DNA of 64,000 nt, taken from assembly GCA_015680685.1 (NCBI GenBank), contig MNCI01022611.1, positions 719,377 through 783,376 of the forward strand, in the 5' to 3' direction. The notes beneath the pieces were generated by a model. That model did not search any database and was not told the origin of the DNA. It saw nothing but the letters and a program-made list of their open reading frames with translations. The position numbers and the translations under genes were made by a program. The DNA is from Gnetum montanum (lineage: Eukaryota; Streptophyta; Gnetopsida; Gnetales; Gnetaceae). This document shows, piece by piece, positions 22,930-35,590 of the stretch; the stretch's first letter is position 1; the number at the start of each line of letters is the position of its first letter.

Positions 22930-25428
22930 ATTCTACTACTGTCTTTTTGGCCTTGGTAGCTAGCCTATACCATCTCTAGTTTAGAGTTTGCTACCTCTAG
23001 TCTTTGCAATGTCTTATTGTGTTTTGCAAGCTTTATCTCATATTTAGCATAGGTGGTAGCTACCTTCTTCTCTAGCTTAGTTCTCAAGTGCCCTATTGTT
23101 AACATGGCTAAGTTGTCATAACTTACATTTGCCAACTCCATGTACCCTGTGAGATCTTGGATCTGTAAGTCCCGACTTTTCAATTCTGCATGGTGGGTGA
23201 AGGCATAAGTATCCAATATGGCTCACTAATCAGTGTGTTGAGCACTGAAAGAGTTAATGTGGTCCTTAGCCATATGGATCTCTTTTTCAATGATTTCCTT
23301 ATACATTCCCACTTGGTCACGGAAGTTCTTCTTTCATTTTTCATGCTTCTTAGCCTGATTTTTCCATGTGCTTATTTCAATGATTGTCTTTTATCAGATG
23401 GCATGTACCTCCTTCATTAAGAGGATTTTGTTTTCTCTAGCTAAGTGACTTATATCTTGGTTGACTCTTATTATTTTTTCTCACATTTGTTGGAAACTTT
23501 CTTTGAGAAATTTCTTCTATTTTTCAACTGGAAATAACCAAAGATTTTCAATAGCAAGGAGTTTATTCTTTTCTTGTAAGGCCTTGAGAGCTTTAACATG
23601 TGCATATGTCTAAGCTTGTGCTTTTGAATTATCCCAATCAACCTTCTCTTTTTCCATTTCCACCCTTTTTTTCTCCAATAATAATTCATTTAATGACTCT
23701 ATCCTAAAGGATTCTAACTAATTGGTTGCAACAAGTTGGGATGGATCCTGTCGTTTAGCTTTTAAGATGACAAAGTTTTCTTGGAGTCTCTGCAACTCAT
23801 CTTTGGCATGTTCAGGCCTAACCTTAGCCATGATTAGCTTTCCTTTAGTGGAAATGAGGTCTAATTATGCTACTATGACATCTTTGGGGATGTCAAACAA
23901 GGATGCCATTACTTTTCCTATTTGCAGCAAGTGATCCAAAGTATCCTCATGTTCCATAGGAGTCATTGAGGTACTAGCTAGAACTTGAGGATCATGTGCT
24001 CCTGTGAAATTTTTTGGTGGCATAACAAGGATGTTAAAAAATTATTTAATGTTGTTCATGACCACCTCTACTACTCTAGCTACATCTTGGTGTTTCATGA
24101 CCACCACTCTGACACATTCACTAGTTTCTAATTGTACTTGGAATGATGTAGCATTTCCAGAGATCTATTGTGACCAGTGTGATTCACCTCCTCCTATTTG
24201 AATTGAGACCTCATCCCTTATAGGATTGATTAATATGGTGGGCTACATAGCATCATCGATCACCTTGAAGAGATTGGACTCATCTCTACTTCCCCAACTA
24301 ACTGTCTCTACGATGGCCCTAAGATGGCTCATCGATGGTTGGTAATCTTGCGGTGGTGGTGGTAGTTGTTGGTCTTGTTGGCCTATGGGCTATGTGCTAG
24401 GCATTGCTTGTTGCTGTTGGCTGATCCTTGTGTCTAGAAATTGGTTAGGCCCTACTTTTTGAGGTGTAATGGGCCCAACCATATATTCTTGATCAAGCTC
24501 CAATGTCTCACCAACATCTTTTCTTGGTGCTATTGGCTTGAGTAATTCAGCATATGAAGTATTTTAAGCTTTTTTGAGGATGTCATTAGTGTACCCCAGA
24601 ATTCTAGTACGCTAGCATATCTTCTTGATTAGACATGGAAAGGGTAGTGCGAACTTTCCTATTTTCCATTCTTCAAACTACCTTAAGAGTTTTGTTAAAT
24701 ACAAATAGGCAAATTGACATTAACCTTGCCCATCAAAATTGCATTTCCTGTGGCCGCATAGATAGAAATTTTTTTAACCCATTCATTGAAAAAATATGAT
24801 AGGTGATAATTTTAAAGTAAATTCTCTCTTCAAGGACTAATGCTTCATATGTCTTGTATTCTTTGCCATATGTCCTCTTTAACCATACTTTTCTTGTATT
24901 GACATCAAAGTGAGTGGAAAAATGAGTAACTTTAGGTCCTCTATTTGGAAAATTTAGAGCTTTTGCAATGGATTTTGTGGAGAAATCTATTGCAATTCCA
25001 TTAATAGTAATGGTGGTGCCTTCTTCTTTATTGTGCAAAAATTGATAGGTTTCACCCAAATACCATTCTCCACTCTCTTAGAGGATAGGTGATAGTAGAG
25101 ATTCCATAACTAGATCCTTAACTAATTCAGGGGTGAATTTAGTAAATGGCCAAAAATTAAGTTTCACAATCATGGTAGAGGATGTGGACCTTTCCTGAAT
25201 GGCTTGAACACATTCTGGGGACAACGTGAGATGTTGTCCTTGTTCAGGTGCCCTAACCTCTCCACCTTCTGCTTCCCATATTGTGCAGTGACAAAAATTT
25301 CTTGATGGATGCTGAATGAGTGGGCCTCCTACTCTACATGTTCTTCTTGAGATTCCTATCCTTTGCCTCCTCTTAAGCATGTAACTACACCTTGAGAAGG
25401 TCCTCCCTATTGTCCTCTTTTACGGGCC
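22930..25428 (-). pseudogene. Plant-transposon-domain / coiled-coil gene carried by element 3
   Basis: Starts MARKRGQ at 25428. A domain follows at 25260-24733 with YQFLHNKEEGTTITING, IDFSTKSIAKALNFPN and YHIFSMNGLKKFL. The G-x-x-I-x-F-S-x-x-x-I-x-x-x-L-x-x-P pattern resembles the putative plant transposon protein domain found in many plant repeat-associated proteins. The C-terminal third (23690-22965) is charged and helical with coiled-coil character (LKSRDLQIQDLTGYMELA, LRTKLEKKVATTYAKYEIKL). At least a dozen stops and frame changes occur in the middle, so it is a pseudogene. It lies in the same orientation as gag, unlike the related genes in elements 1 and 2, and I saw no FCP1-like region. 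Confidence 0.5.
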
Positions 25429-27484
25429 ATTTGTAATCACACAAAGATCGATTATTAGTAAGGTTATTTAAAGAAATTTAATTATCTCATACCTTACTCA
25501 TTGTCTTTAATAAATGTTTAATTCTTTGCTTAGTGTTATTTTAGAGTTATAAATTTTTCAAGGAAGTTTCCCTAAAATTTTTAATGTTGGGACTAATCTA
25601 CTCAAGTGGCTCCTATAATAACTTAAATGATTTCGATGAAGGAAGAAACTTAGTTTGGCATGAGTTTTTAATAGTACTTACCCCTATGGTATCCTTCAAG
25701 TGATAGCAAATTTTGAAAAAGTTATGGACAAATTCTACCATACCCCTCCCCCATGACTAAGTTAAACACTCCTAGTTTAATTAGGCTTGATCAAAAAAGA
25801 GATCAGAGTATCATAGAGCAAAATATTCATAGTTGAATTTTATACTCTCAAATCGCTAAAAATTATGGAAGAAAATTTGAACAACTCCACCCATGTCAAC
25901 TATTGGAAATGACTTCTGTGGTGCATAGCAACCCCATATATATAGTTTTTATAGATGTGATATTGCATCCTATTCAAGATAGGGTACTCAGTAAAAGTGA
26001 TGATTTTTCAAGTTTTTACAGCAAAAAATGAAGGACTTGAGGTAGATCTGAAAGGTCTAGGGGAATGTCAAGTAGAAATTAAGGCACCAAAAGTGTAATG
26101 GAGTGGGGTTATAAAATGAAGTTCTTTAAAATTGGTGAGGAAAAAGGACAATTATTGGTTCTAAAGAATGTTCAGTTAAAATGATGACAAAGGAAAGAAT
26201 AGATTTGAAAATGGAGTACTTGAAGTGCAGAAGATGATGTGGTTGTATGTAACAAATACAAATTACAAAAGTCATGCAAGTGGGTCCTCCCCAAAGTAGG
26301 TTCCAGATTATCATGCCCTTACATAATCATGCTTTAAAATGTCTGTAGGAACTAGAAGGGTTAAATGCAATTTTTACCTATGCAACAAAACACACACATG
26401 TTAAATACCATCACTATGAGGTATGAATTCTATGCCACACAAGACACAAGTTAGAAATACTTGGATGATGAGATGAGATGAATTATATAGAAAGGATTGC
26501 AAAGATTAGGATGTAAGGTAACTTACCCTAGGCACAATGAAGATTAAGTGTTGTGCATGATTAAAGTACCATTAGCCTTTTTCTCCAAGATGAAAACCAA
26601 GTCCATACCTCTGATCAGTGACATCGCATTACTTCATCCCAAAGATAGACAACCATAAGAGCATCATGATAGAAAATTCTATGATCACTCAACATTTTGC
26701 ACAAGCGAGGAGTGATTCAAATTTTTTGGCAGCATGTTTTTGTTGGTCTTTTCTTTTCTACTTCATTTCTTACTTTTCTTCTTGCCTTCTTGGCCACTTT
26801 TTGCACTTTGTCTTTTCCAAAGGTGATCTGGAGAAGCCACCAATCTTTAGGCATGGGTGCATGTCTTTCTAGTGGAACCCTCTAGAATAGTATTGAGTTC
26901 TTTTATTGAGTGCCTTTATTACAACTCTTACTCCCATTTTTTGTTAGATCTACAAAGATCTTAGTACAAGCAAGCTACATGATAGCACATATAGATGTCA
27001 CTAAAGAGAATCCACAAGTTCCCTTGATGTCACACCCTTGCCATTTCCTCTTAGTTCGTCACTCTTTGTTTTGGGTATAATGGGTACAAAGTTACTTTAA
27101 GTTTTGATGATAACAAGAATATCATCGTACCCAGAGTAAGAATTTCTTATTAATAGAATGGATGGGTGGATGTTTTAGGCTCACTGTCCAAATAATTAGT
27201 CACTTGTGACTTGATAGCATAGAACAACACCTCAACTAATTGGTCATGTGAGTATTTGATTCACAGATGAGATTACCCTCAAAAACATAAAACAACAAAT
27301 TAAAAAATGAAAAATTAGAAAATAAAAAATTGAAAAACAAAAAATTGTAAGACCAAAGAAAAGAAAAAACATTTACTAATTCTACTTGTTAAAATGGGGG
27401 GTATCCCCCATGACTAAACCTTTGATCATGGTGAGAATTAATAAAAGAAAAGTTAGGATCCATGCGTATTAAAAATATTGGGGT
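25429..27484. other. Spacer between gag and carried gene in element 3
   Basis: AT-rich, with no recognisable domain. Frames at 26126-26314 (minus) and 26618-26885 (plus) are compositional. Protease and pol would be expected here in an autonomous element but are absent. Confidence 0.45.
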
Positions 27485-29756
27485 CTAGTCATATCCAAAC
27501 CATTGGATGCCTTTTGATGTGGTGGTAGGAATGTACCCAAACTGGGGTTCACACACTTGGTTAAAGTAGGCATAGTGGGGTAGATTATAAGATGTGGTCA
27601 TGTGATAAGAAGCTGACACACTATGGCATCCATGACCATAAGACGTTATGCAAGGATCGATATATCTCTTCATGTTGTTATATTTTTTGGGCTGTGTGGT
27701 TCTTGGAGTGTTAATTGGTGGCTTGGATAAGGTAATAGGAGGCATTGATTTTGAAAAGGAAGGTACATCATAGTGTTGGGCTTGTGTTGAGTTGGAGGAT
27801 GCAATGGTTTCAGAGTCATGCCATCTCTTTTTATGACCATGCCTAAAGAAAGGATGCTTTCAATGATATGGAGGACTTCCACTGCTATTGACAATAGTAG
27901 CACAAGTAATGTTTGTTGGTTGGTGAAATGGTGCAAAACCTTCAGGCACAACTGGTGACAATGTAGAAGGAGGTAAAGAATGAGAATATTGAGACTAAGA
28001 AGAAGTGTAGGGAACATGACATGGTGATCCTGTAGAAGAGGACATGGGTTGATGATACTCAGGAGAATGATAATGCCAAGGTGAAGTAGAGGATGTCAAT
28101 CTAGTTGGAGAAATAGGATGTTGAACATAATAAGCACTTGGTTTCAGGTGATATGAAGGGTGTGTCTAGTTTGGTAGTGGCCTCCTCCACAATTGAGGGT
28201 TTTTCCACTACAGTTGAACATAGTACTTCTGTATGAAATCTGGATATAACATTCTTCCCCAATGCTCATGTAGATGTGAGAAGATTAGGTATTGACCTTT
28301 GGGGTGATCATATAGGAAAACATTGCATTGATACTTATGATTTGTAGTTGAGTCCCTATCCCTATTTCCTTCAGCCCTTGTTTTTGATTTCCAAATGGTG
28401 TTTTGTCTTGTTTTCAGGTTTGGTATCCTCTATTTATTCTAGTTTTAGAATTATCTTATGTGGTTCTCCCTCTAATAATGTTTTCATATTCTCCACATTT
28501 TTCATGTACCCACTTTTTCATCTTATTGATCTTTGCCTCAATTTCATCTAGTGATTTTAGTATTGGCAAAGATGGGGATGGTTCCACCTCCTTGAGGTGA
28601 GTTGATTTTTCCTTTTCATGATTATGGATTTGTTACTTCAAGAGTTTGATCCTGTTGAGATTTTTCAACATTCTCCCATTTGTCTATTTCTCTTTATTCT
28701 TTTGCTTTTGCTTATTAAGCTCTTGGAATTGGTGGGTTAGTAGGTCATATAGTTGACCTGGGACATACATCCCTAGGGTCTCCCTCATTTCATTACGAAG
28801 CCCATTCATGATGTGACAGATTAGCCTTTCCTCAAAGAACCCATGGCCTAGGAATTATTTAACAAAGAGTAATATCTTTCTAAGGCCATGTCTAAGGGTT
28901 CATGTTGTCCTTGTTTCCACTATTGGATTTGTCTCCTCAAGGCTGACACTCTTGCATAGGTTTGATATCTTTCATTGAATAGGCTTACCATTGTAGGCCA
29001 ATAGTGAATTGAATTCAGTTTTAAAGACCCATACCACACTTTAGCTTGGCCAAGAAGTGTTAAAGGGAAGAGCTTAAGCCTTTGCCACCCATTCTCAATG
29101 TTGTTCCATACACAGGCATCATAGAAGGCTTATATATGATGTTGCAGATCAAAATAATAGGCTCTTGAGAACTTAGGAAAGTTATTTAAATCAATCCTAG
29201 GTAGCTGAATTTCATTACAATGCCTTTAGGATATTTGAATGGCCTTTGTTATATGCATTAGGCTCATAGTGGCCAACAAGGGTTTATTGTCACTAAATAG
29301 GTTATGAGTTCATGAGTTGGGATAATGTTGTCTATGTTCATGTTGGTGTTCCTAATTTTGCCCATGGGTTTGATTTTTATTTCTATGTTGACCCCTTAAG
29401 GAATAGTCATCTATGTCACAACCTAATGTTGAAAGAGTAGAGGAAGAGATGGAATTGAAAGACTTCTCATGACTATTGTAAGTCTCCCAATCATCCCTTG
29501 ATGTACTCTTGCTACCCATTGAGAAGGTCCTAGGCTTTATTGGCCCCCTTGTTCTAGGGGATGTCCCATATTCATTAGAGATGACTGAGTTGGATGAAAA
29601 ATAGTCCTTGAGTATTGTTGGGATGTCTATGAACATATGAAACTCCTGCATAAGATTGAGTACTCCAAAATTCATCTTCATCATAAATTTCATTGGTTTT
29701 CCAATGAATTGCCTTGCTAGATGTTGCATTATTGATGTCTTGTGAAAGAGACATTG
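27485..29756 (-). pseudogene. Ty3/gypsy Gag of element 3
   Basis: Starts near MTMSLSQDINN (about 29756). After a Ser/Thr/Arg-rich N-terminus comes a clear retrotransposon capsid at 29190-28700: AFYDACVWNNIENGWQRLKL, FPLTLLGQAKVWYGSLKL, IHYWPTMVSLFNERYQTYAR, LRRQI, and a final LICHIMNGLRNEMRETLGMY. A Pro/Ser/His-rich linker (28120-27485) follows, with no convincing zinc knuckle. Scattered stops and frame changes inactivate it. Confidence 0.75.
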
Positions 29757-29860
29757 TCATGAATTATGTGTGACTTAATTGAATTTAATTTATTTTTCTA
29801 AAAGATATATTGTTAATACCCTATTATAGTGATCTTGTATGATATAGCTAATCTAGATAA

Positions 29861-29869
29861 CTAGCACCA
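29861..29869 (-). other. Primer-binding site core of element 3
   Basis: Minus-strand TGGTGCTAG, the same first nine bases as element 2's site, lies about 19 nt inside the right LTR. The match is short and downstream bases diverge. Confidence 0.35.
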
Positions 29870-29888
29870 TCCCTAGCAATGGTGCTAA

Positions 29889-30196
29889 TGATGAGCGGTG
29901 AGGTACCCCTACGCTCAATCATATGAATACAAACATGTATGCATGATTTGGTTGAACTTCATGGATGGACTAGTTGTGGCACCTAGGTAGTTATACGTTG
30001 ATCACAGTTCACTATCTTCCCACCTAGACTAATATTTTCTTTGTCATGTATGGTTTAGTCTAGAGTGAGGTGTGTGATGTGATTTCTACTACTATGCTAC
30101 TCCTAAGGACAATAAGAAATAGCTTAATTAAGATAATAAGCAATAGGAAATAATATCTAAGCTATCCTAAGTGCCATGAGCATCTATTCCTAATCA
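29889..30196 (-). repeat. 5' LTR of element 3
   Basis: Second copy of the ~307-bp repeat, plus-strand TGATGAGCGG to CCTAATCA. It lies just upstream (element sense) of the primer-binding site and gag. Confidence 0.65.
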
Positions 30197-30806
30197 TCTA
30201 TATGCATCTTAGACTTCATGTGCTACTTCTGGGATTACCAAGGGTACATCACTCGAAGCACTACTCAATACACTATTGGGTTACCATGTAGTTACACTTA
30301 ATTGTTCATGATTAAAGTGTACTCATTCCATAGTAACAACAGGAATAATAAATGATGATAAACGAAATATTAACTAAGAAAGTAGCAATAAATAATAAAT
30401 AATTAAAAAATAAAAAGCTAAGTGAATGCTATAATGATGGAGTAATCTCAGTCTTTATTGCTGATCATGTGCATGTCCAAGTACATCACACTTGAACAAA
30501 GGTTCCATACAATTACAAGCATCACACTGCGACATGCACTTGGAAAAGAACTAAAAACTAAAAAAACTAACTAAAGACTAACAAAAAGGATTAACTCACA
30601 AACTAGCAAAAGGCTCCCTCACTGTGTGCTTGAATGCTATATGTATAGGGTAACACATGAATTATAAGATCATGTATACAATATCATATCTAGGCTATGA
30701 TATTGCATACCTAATATCGTGTACTTGATATCGGGGCCTAGAAAACCATGATTCAGCAACTCACAAGTGAGATACAAGAGAATAGAAAACATAGATCAAC
30801 ACACCA
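30197..30806. other. Flanking AT-rich DNA, nothing recognised
   Basis: No coding signal. It lies between element 3 and the inverted pararetrovirus fragment. Confidence 0.4.
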
Positions 30807-30829
30807 CACACTAATCTTGGATATTTATG
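30807..30829 (+). repeat. Left arm of a 23-bp inverted repeat
   Basis: Pairs with 32281-32303 with one A/G mismatch. It contains ATCTTGGATATTTATG. Both arms sit exactly at the outer joins of the rearranged pararetrovirus fragment. Confidence 0.8.
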
Positions 30830-32280
30830 GTTCCAACATACTCATCATTTAAGGATATTGGAATGTTAAATACAAAGAATGAGAGGCTTCGGACTACATT
30901 CATGGTCTCTAAGGTGACGGGTTTTGAGTTTTCTTCCCATTTTTCAAGCACATTTTTGTGGCAAAAGTTTAGGTCCATACACCATTGGTTCAGACATGAT
31001 AGTTTTCTCATCACCTCTCCAAGATCTAAGACCCAAGATAGTAATTGGAAGGTTACCTATAGCCATGCAAAGAAACAAACACCCTCAACTAAAGCAGTTT
31101 TAGAAAAATCCAACAGTATCAGAAAATCATCTATGTAGTTTGCAACAAAATTATGATACCTTTCAAAAACTGTATCCATTCTATGTTGAAATTGAGACAG
31201 TGCATTCTTCAATCCAAATGGCATGAATGTCCATCCGTAAAAACCTTGTGGTGTACTAAATGCAGTCTTATGGATATCTTCTTCAGAAATCTTTATCTGA
31301 TGGTACCTGCTTTTGGAATCGAACTTGCTGTAGAACTTCTTGACTGCAACTTTCTAAATCAAACTTTCTTTGTTTGGGAGTGGCCATTTGACATCAATGG
31401 TAACTGCATTCAGAGGAATGTAGTTAATCACCATCCTTTCTTTTCCTTGCTTGACTTCTGCATGATTTTGGACTATAAAGCTTGCACATGAATAATTAGA
31501 CTGTGAGGGAATAATTAATCCTTTCTTCAAAAAGTCTTCAATCTACATAGCCATTTCTTCAGTGTCTTCTGGATTTAGGAGGATTGTCTTGCTCTGGATA
31601 GGAATGTTGTGTACTGTAGGAATGAATGCTACAGGGCTGTCCTTATCCAAAAACTCTAAGGGATGCTCATAGCAACATTCTCGTAGGTTCTGAAAACAAG
31701 GAACTAATTCATGTTCTTTTGAATTTAGGTTGATATGTGCTTTCTTCAATTGTTGCACTATCTGGTACTTGGCTATGGCTATCTCTTCCATCTCATACTG
31801 AGATATGATCTCGAGTTTTGAGTTTTCTTCCCATTTTTCAAGCACATTTTTGTGGCAAAAGTTCAGGGTTGCTCCAGTATCAATAAAATCTTGATACTTT
31901 CTCCATTTCTTTTCTCCACCAATAGCAATCTTAATCGGGATTAGTAAAACACTAGGTAGGGACAACAAATGCTTAATTTGATGTTGAAGCTCTGGAAGTA
32001 CCTTTTTTCGCTTAATCTTGGCCTTCTTTGCTTCTACATGGATAGGGAATTTCTTCTGATATGGCGTTATCAGGAATGTGGGTACCTTTTGGACAATTTT
32101 TTGCTAGTAGCTCTTCATCACTAGATGAATCCTCTTATGTTCCAGCTTTTGGCAAGACTTCTTTGCAACCAAGTGCTGATGAGACACTTGGATCTTTGTC
32201 TGCGAATTCTTGGTCTATTTCCCATTTATGTTCTTCATTTGAAATCTCAAAATTTAACCAATTTTCTAACTCATTCCAAT
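30830..32280 (-). pseudogene. Rearranged endogenous pararetrovirus fragment (linker, protease, RT)
   Basis: From 32280 down to about 31126 the minus strand reads continuously through the acidic linker, protease and RT of a Caulimoviridae-like polyprotein, to the YIDD active site near 31135. The protease has the normal DTGA motif (Gly codon at 31873-31875) but its C-terminal half is missing. Pieces of that missing half lie at the left end: 30830-30957 on the minus strand, joined head to head to 30958-31125 on the plus strand. This copy lacks several stops shared by copies A and B, but has its own, for example after the first RT block. It is an inactive relic of an old virus integration. Confidence 0.8.
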
Positions 32281-32303
32281 CATAAATATCCAAGATCAGT
32301 GTG
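32281..32303 (-). repeat. Right arm of the 23-bp inverted repeat
   Basis: Reverse complement of 30807-30829 with one mismatch. It ends a few bases before the primer-binding site of pararetrovirus copy A. Confidence 0.8.
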
Positions 32304-32309
32304 CCAATA

Positions 32310-32322
32310 TGGTATCAGAGCC
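32310..32322 (+). other. tRNA-Met primer-binding site, copy A
   Basis: TGGTATCAGAGCC matches the complement of the initiator tRNA-Met 3' end used by Caulimoviridae for minus-strand priming. Confidence 0.8.
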
Positions 32323-34023
32323 TTGTTGTTAGAAGCTGATGATCAACCTTCAAATAGTCAAGATCAATGACCCGTATGGCACCATAGTGATTATGCATAC
32401 TGGTACGTCCCTGAGTGGAAAGATGAGAAGATGATTGTAGATAATCTAGCAGCACTAGTAGAAACACTCTTCGACAAAGGTCAAAGGTACATGTGTCCTA
32501 ACAATTTTGGAGCATTATATTGGGAAATTCTAGCTAAGCCTATAGCTGAAAGAATTGAAATATTGTCTAAATATTTTTGGTCTATGGGAACATGTTATGT
32601 GCCTACACCTAATCTAATGATTAGAGAAGTGCCCAAACCCTTTCTATTTCGCTGTCAAATAGTTTTAAGCCTTTTCCCTACACCTGATGAACCTTTGATG
32701 CCAAATCCAGTTGTAACCCCTATAATTTTTGAAATAGAAGAACTACCTAACAAAGATGAACTCCTAATTGAAACTCCACAACCAATCTATACCCAAATTG
32801 AATCGTTTGATAAATTTGGTTATAGCTATCTATACCCTCCTGATATTCCGTTAACCTCACGAACCATACCGATCATCCCAGATCTCAACAAAACCCCTAT
32901 TGAACAACCTAGTCCATTCACCAACGAAGATCGTGCTCTCCTAGATAGAGTTGCCCAGACCTTTAGTCAATTCTTTGATGAAGAAAGTGCTCCCGTTTAT
33001 GATGAAGCAACAAAAGCAGTCGTACAAGCGGAAGAAGCTCAAAGATTTCGAGTAGAGATAATGAACATGCTGATTCAACAACAAATAGTAGATGAAGATG
33101 ATATAATGGATATTGACAAAGAATATTTAGAAGGCTATTATGAAGAAGATGGAGAAGTTTATCATAGACTACTTATGTTTAGATCTAATAGTGTGCAGAT
33201 AATAGAAGAAGCAGATGCCTCGCAGTCTGGAGAACTATCGGAATCACAAAAGGAGATCTTGCTGTTTGCAGAAGCCATGAAAAAGAAAAAGTCTTTCATG
33301 ACTGGAGAACATAAAGATATTCAGTTACCAGTGATCCCCAAGGATGCAATCTATAAGTTTGCAAATACATTTTCTGCAAGATTAGCTACAACAATCAAAC
33401 AGTCAGAAGCTCTACTCGATATAAAAGGAAAAGGAATCCATCCTGTTTTCTTGCCATTATTTACAGAAGGAGAAGCTGAAAAGTGGAAGGTTCATGGTCA
33501 TAACTATGTACATTTAGGATAGATAGATATTATGGTGAGTCCAAAGTTTAATTATGACATAGGAGCAGAATATGTTGTTACTTTGTTAGATAGTAGAGTA
33601 ATTGGTGATGGAACTAGTTTAGATCCAGAAGTTGCTTGGGAGAAAGCCAAAATTTGTCAATTTCAAGGCAGATTAGATGCAGATGCTTTGTGTGTAGTTC
33701 AGCCTAATTTTCAATTAGCTTTAGTAGATGACTATATTACAAGTTCTTTATTGTTGTGTATCGAGGTCCATGGAGTAGAATTGTTGCCTGGTTCAGTCTA
33801 TGCCGCAGTTGCTGCAAGAGGAACATTTCAGTTATCAAACACAATTTTGATGAATCATAAATTGAAATGGGGAGTTTGGTTTCCAAAAGGAAGCCATCAT
33901 TTACTTCAATGTGGACCAAGTATTCAGACACTAGGATATATTCAATCATTTCCAAAGATCCAGCATCTCCTACAAGATCAAGAATTTAAGACTTATGAGA
34001 ATCCAAAATTAAGATGGAGCTAA
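32323..34023 (+). pseudogene. Pararetrovirus N-terminal region and movement protein, copy A
   Basis: The first ~330 codons (from about 32338) form an acidic, proline-containing region I do not recognise. From about 33300 the sequence resembles the 30K-superfamily movement protein, which forms tubules that carry virus through plasmodesmata. Visible hallmarks are a conserved YVHLG followed by DIMVSP, a later LLDSRV, and PNFQLALVDDY. One TAG at 33520-33522 interrupts the frame, and copy B has a sense codon there. Another stop lies at 32375-32377. The native start is unclear, since the frame is open back toward the primer-binding site. The ORF ends at 34021-34023. Confidence 0.75.
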
Positions 34024-35590
34024 TATCCTATGCAACAGTTTGGACGATCAGTAGTCATAACGTTGGAAGAAATTCTATCCATCCTACCTTCAAGAAAATT
34101 ATCAGAAAAGACAAGCTCTTCGAAATCCACAGAAGGATCAACATCGTCCAACTTTGATACTAGAGGTACAATGTTTAAATTCTAGCATCGACTTCATATG
34201 TTTCAACAAGCCTCTTACCAACAGCATGAAGACAGAAGACTATTAAGTGGTGTAAGATGGCTTCCTCAAGTTGCTTACTCAACAACAGTGTCAAAAATTG
34301 ATCCACCTCAAACTCATGCAGATTGTAGTTACTTGCTTGAACACAGTCTCAATAGTGCTATGGATCAACAATCAGAAATCCGTCAGTTAAATTATTTAGT
34401 TCACTAGACATTGTGTGCCTCACAACACATCCAACATGTTGAAGATCAATTGGACACAATTGAAACTTCTGTTGATAAGGTTGGTGATCAAGTAAGTGAG
34501 TGATCAAAAGAAATGACAGACCATATTGCAGCCTATGAAGCAATCCAAAAGCAAAGAGAAGAACAACATCAACAAGCGAGCGTGAGTCAAGCGAGCGTGA
34601 AAACAATGAAATTTCATGAGATTTTCACTTTGGAAAATCAAATGAAGTTGCTTGTCCCTCCAGCAAAAGAAACTACTCCAGTATAGTTAGAACCTCCTAC
34701 AGAAACAAAGATAGATCCAAGAGACAAAGCCCTCCTTAAAAAAATCAAAAGACTTATTGCAGAAAAGAAAGGAAAGAAGCCAGCACCATCAGCGCCAGAA
34801 GAACAAAAGTCCAAAGAAGACTTCAAGACTGCTAAGTCAGAAGATGAAACAGGATAAAAACCAAAGGTATTACCTATAGAAGAATGACAACAAAGAATCA
34901 TGATGGCCCAAAGACAAGTTCTAACCAGACCATGGCAAAGACCACTTGTCAATCCACCTCCTACGTATTCAGCCTTTCAACAATAGATATCGACTACCTA
35001 CAGCCAAAAGAGGTACTCCATGCCTTAAGACTATGGATAGATCAACTCAGAATTGCAATGAATATTTTGAATATAGATGAAAGGACAACTATCATTGGAG
35101 CTTTTACAAGAGCAGCAGGCAAAATCAGACATTGGTGGGAAAGTGCAACATAAGATCAATAAGAACAAATCCTTCAAACAGGTTTACATGGTGTTTTTTT
35201 TGCATTAGTAACTGAATTCACAGTTGATTTTTCTTCAAAGTTACTATTTAAGGATAAATTTCTTTTAAGTTAGAGAAATTTGAATAGTTTAAGATACTTT
35301 GAATAGTTTAGTGCTAAGTATGAAAATGAAGTTTACAAATTGGCTTTGCACCGCAATCAAATGATCAATTATTTATATTTAGGAAGTTTACTAGCAAAGT
35401 TAGGTCAGATGGTATTGTACAAAGATCTAGAAAAAGATGTAGATTTGTCATTAACTTATTTTACAGATGTGCATATGGTAAGACAGGAGTTACAATTTGC
35501 TTGTTATAATGTCTCCCTACAAAAGCTCTTACTGTCGGTAGAAGTGTGCAATAATTTAGATGGAGTAGATTGTTTTGGTCCTCCAGCCTG
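34024..35590 (+). pseudogene. Pararetrovirus coiled-coil and capsid protein, copy A
   Basis: After a variable linker comes a helical coiled-coil stretch (34440-34570) and a Lys/Glu-rich segment. The capsid core (34990-35590) has HALRLWIDQLRIAMN, IRHWWESAT, and the NQMINYLYLGSL helix. A ~25-bp deletion near 34987 relative to copy B shifts the frame, and stops occur near 34501, 34684, 34855 and 35151. The capsid would form the non-enveloped virion shell. Confidence 0.7.

Larger units (their letters stand above)
22341..30196 (-). mobile_element. Gag-carrying LTR element without pol, element 3
   Basis: Two same-orientation ~307-bp repeats (22341-22647 and 29889-30196) bound a 7.9-kb unit. Reading minus: right LTR, primer-binding site, gag, a linker, a coiled-coil gene, polypurine tract, left LTR. 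No protease, RT, RNase H or integrase is visible. This fits non-autonomous plant elements with terminal repeats and only a gag domain (TR-GAG type), here with an extra gene. I found no matching 5-bp target duplication at the proposed ends, so the borders may be off by a few bases. Confidence 0.6.

Noticed and set aside
31153-31491. 112-codon plus-strand frame
   Set aside because: It is the reverse complement of pararetrovirus RT. The mirror frame 37185-37517 (minus) has the same origin.
30807-32303. DNA transposon with 23-bp terminal inverted repeats
   Set aside because: The interior is rearranged pararetrovirus, with no transposase and no clear target duplication. The arms look like repair filler.
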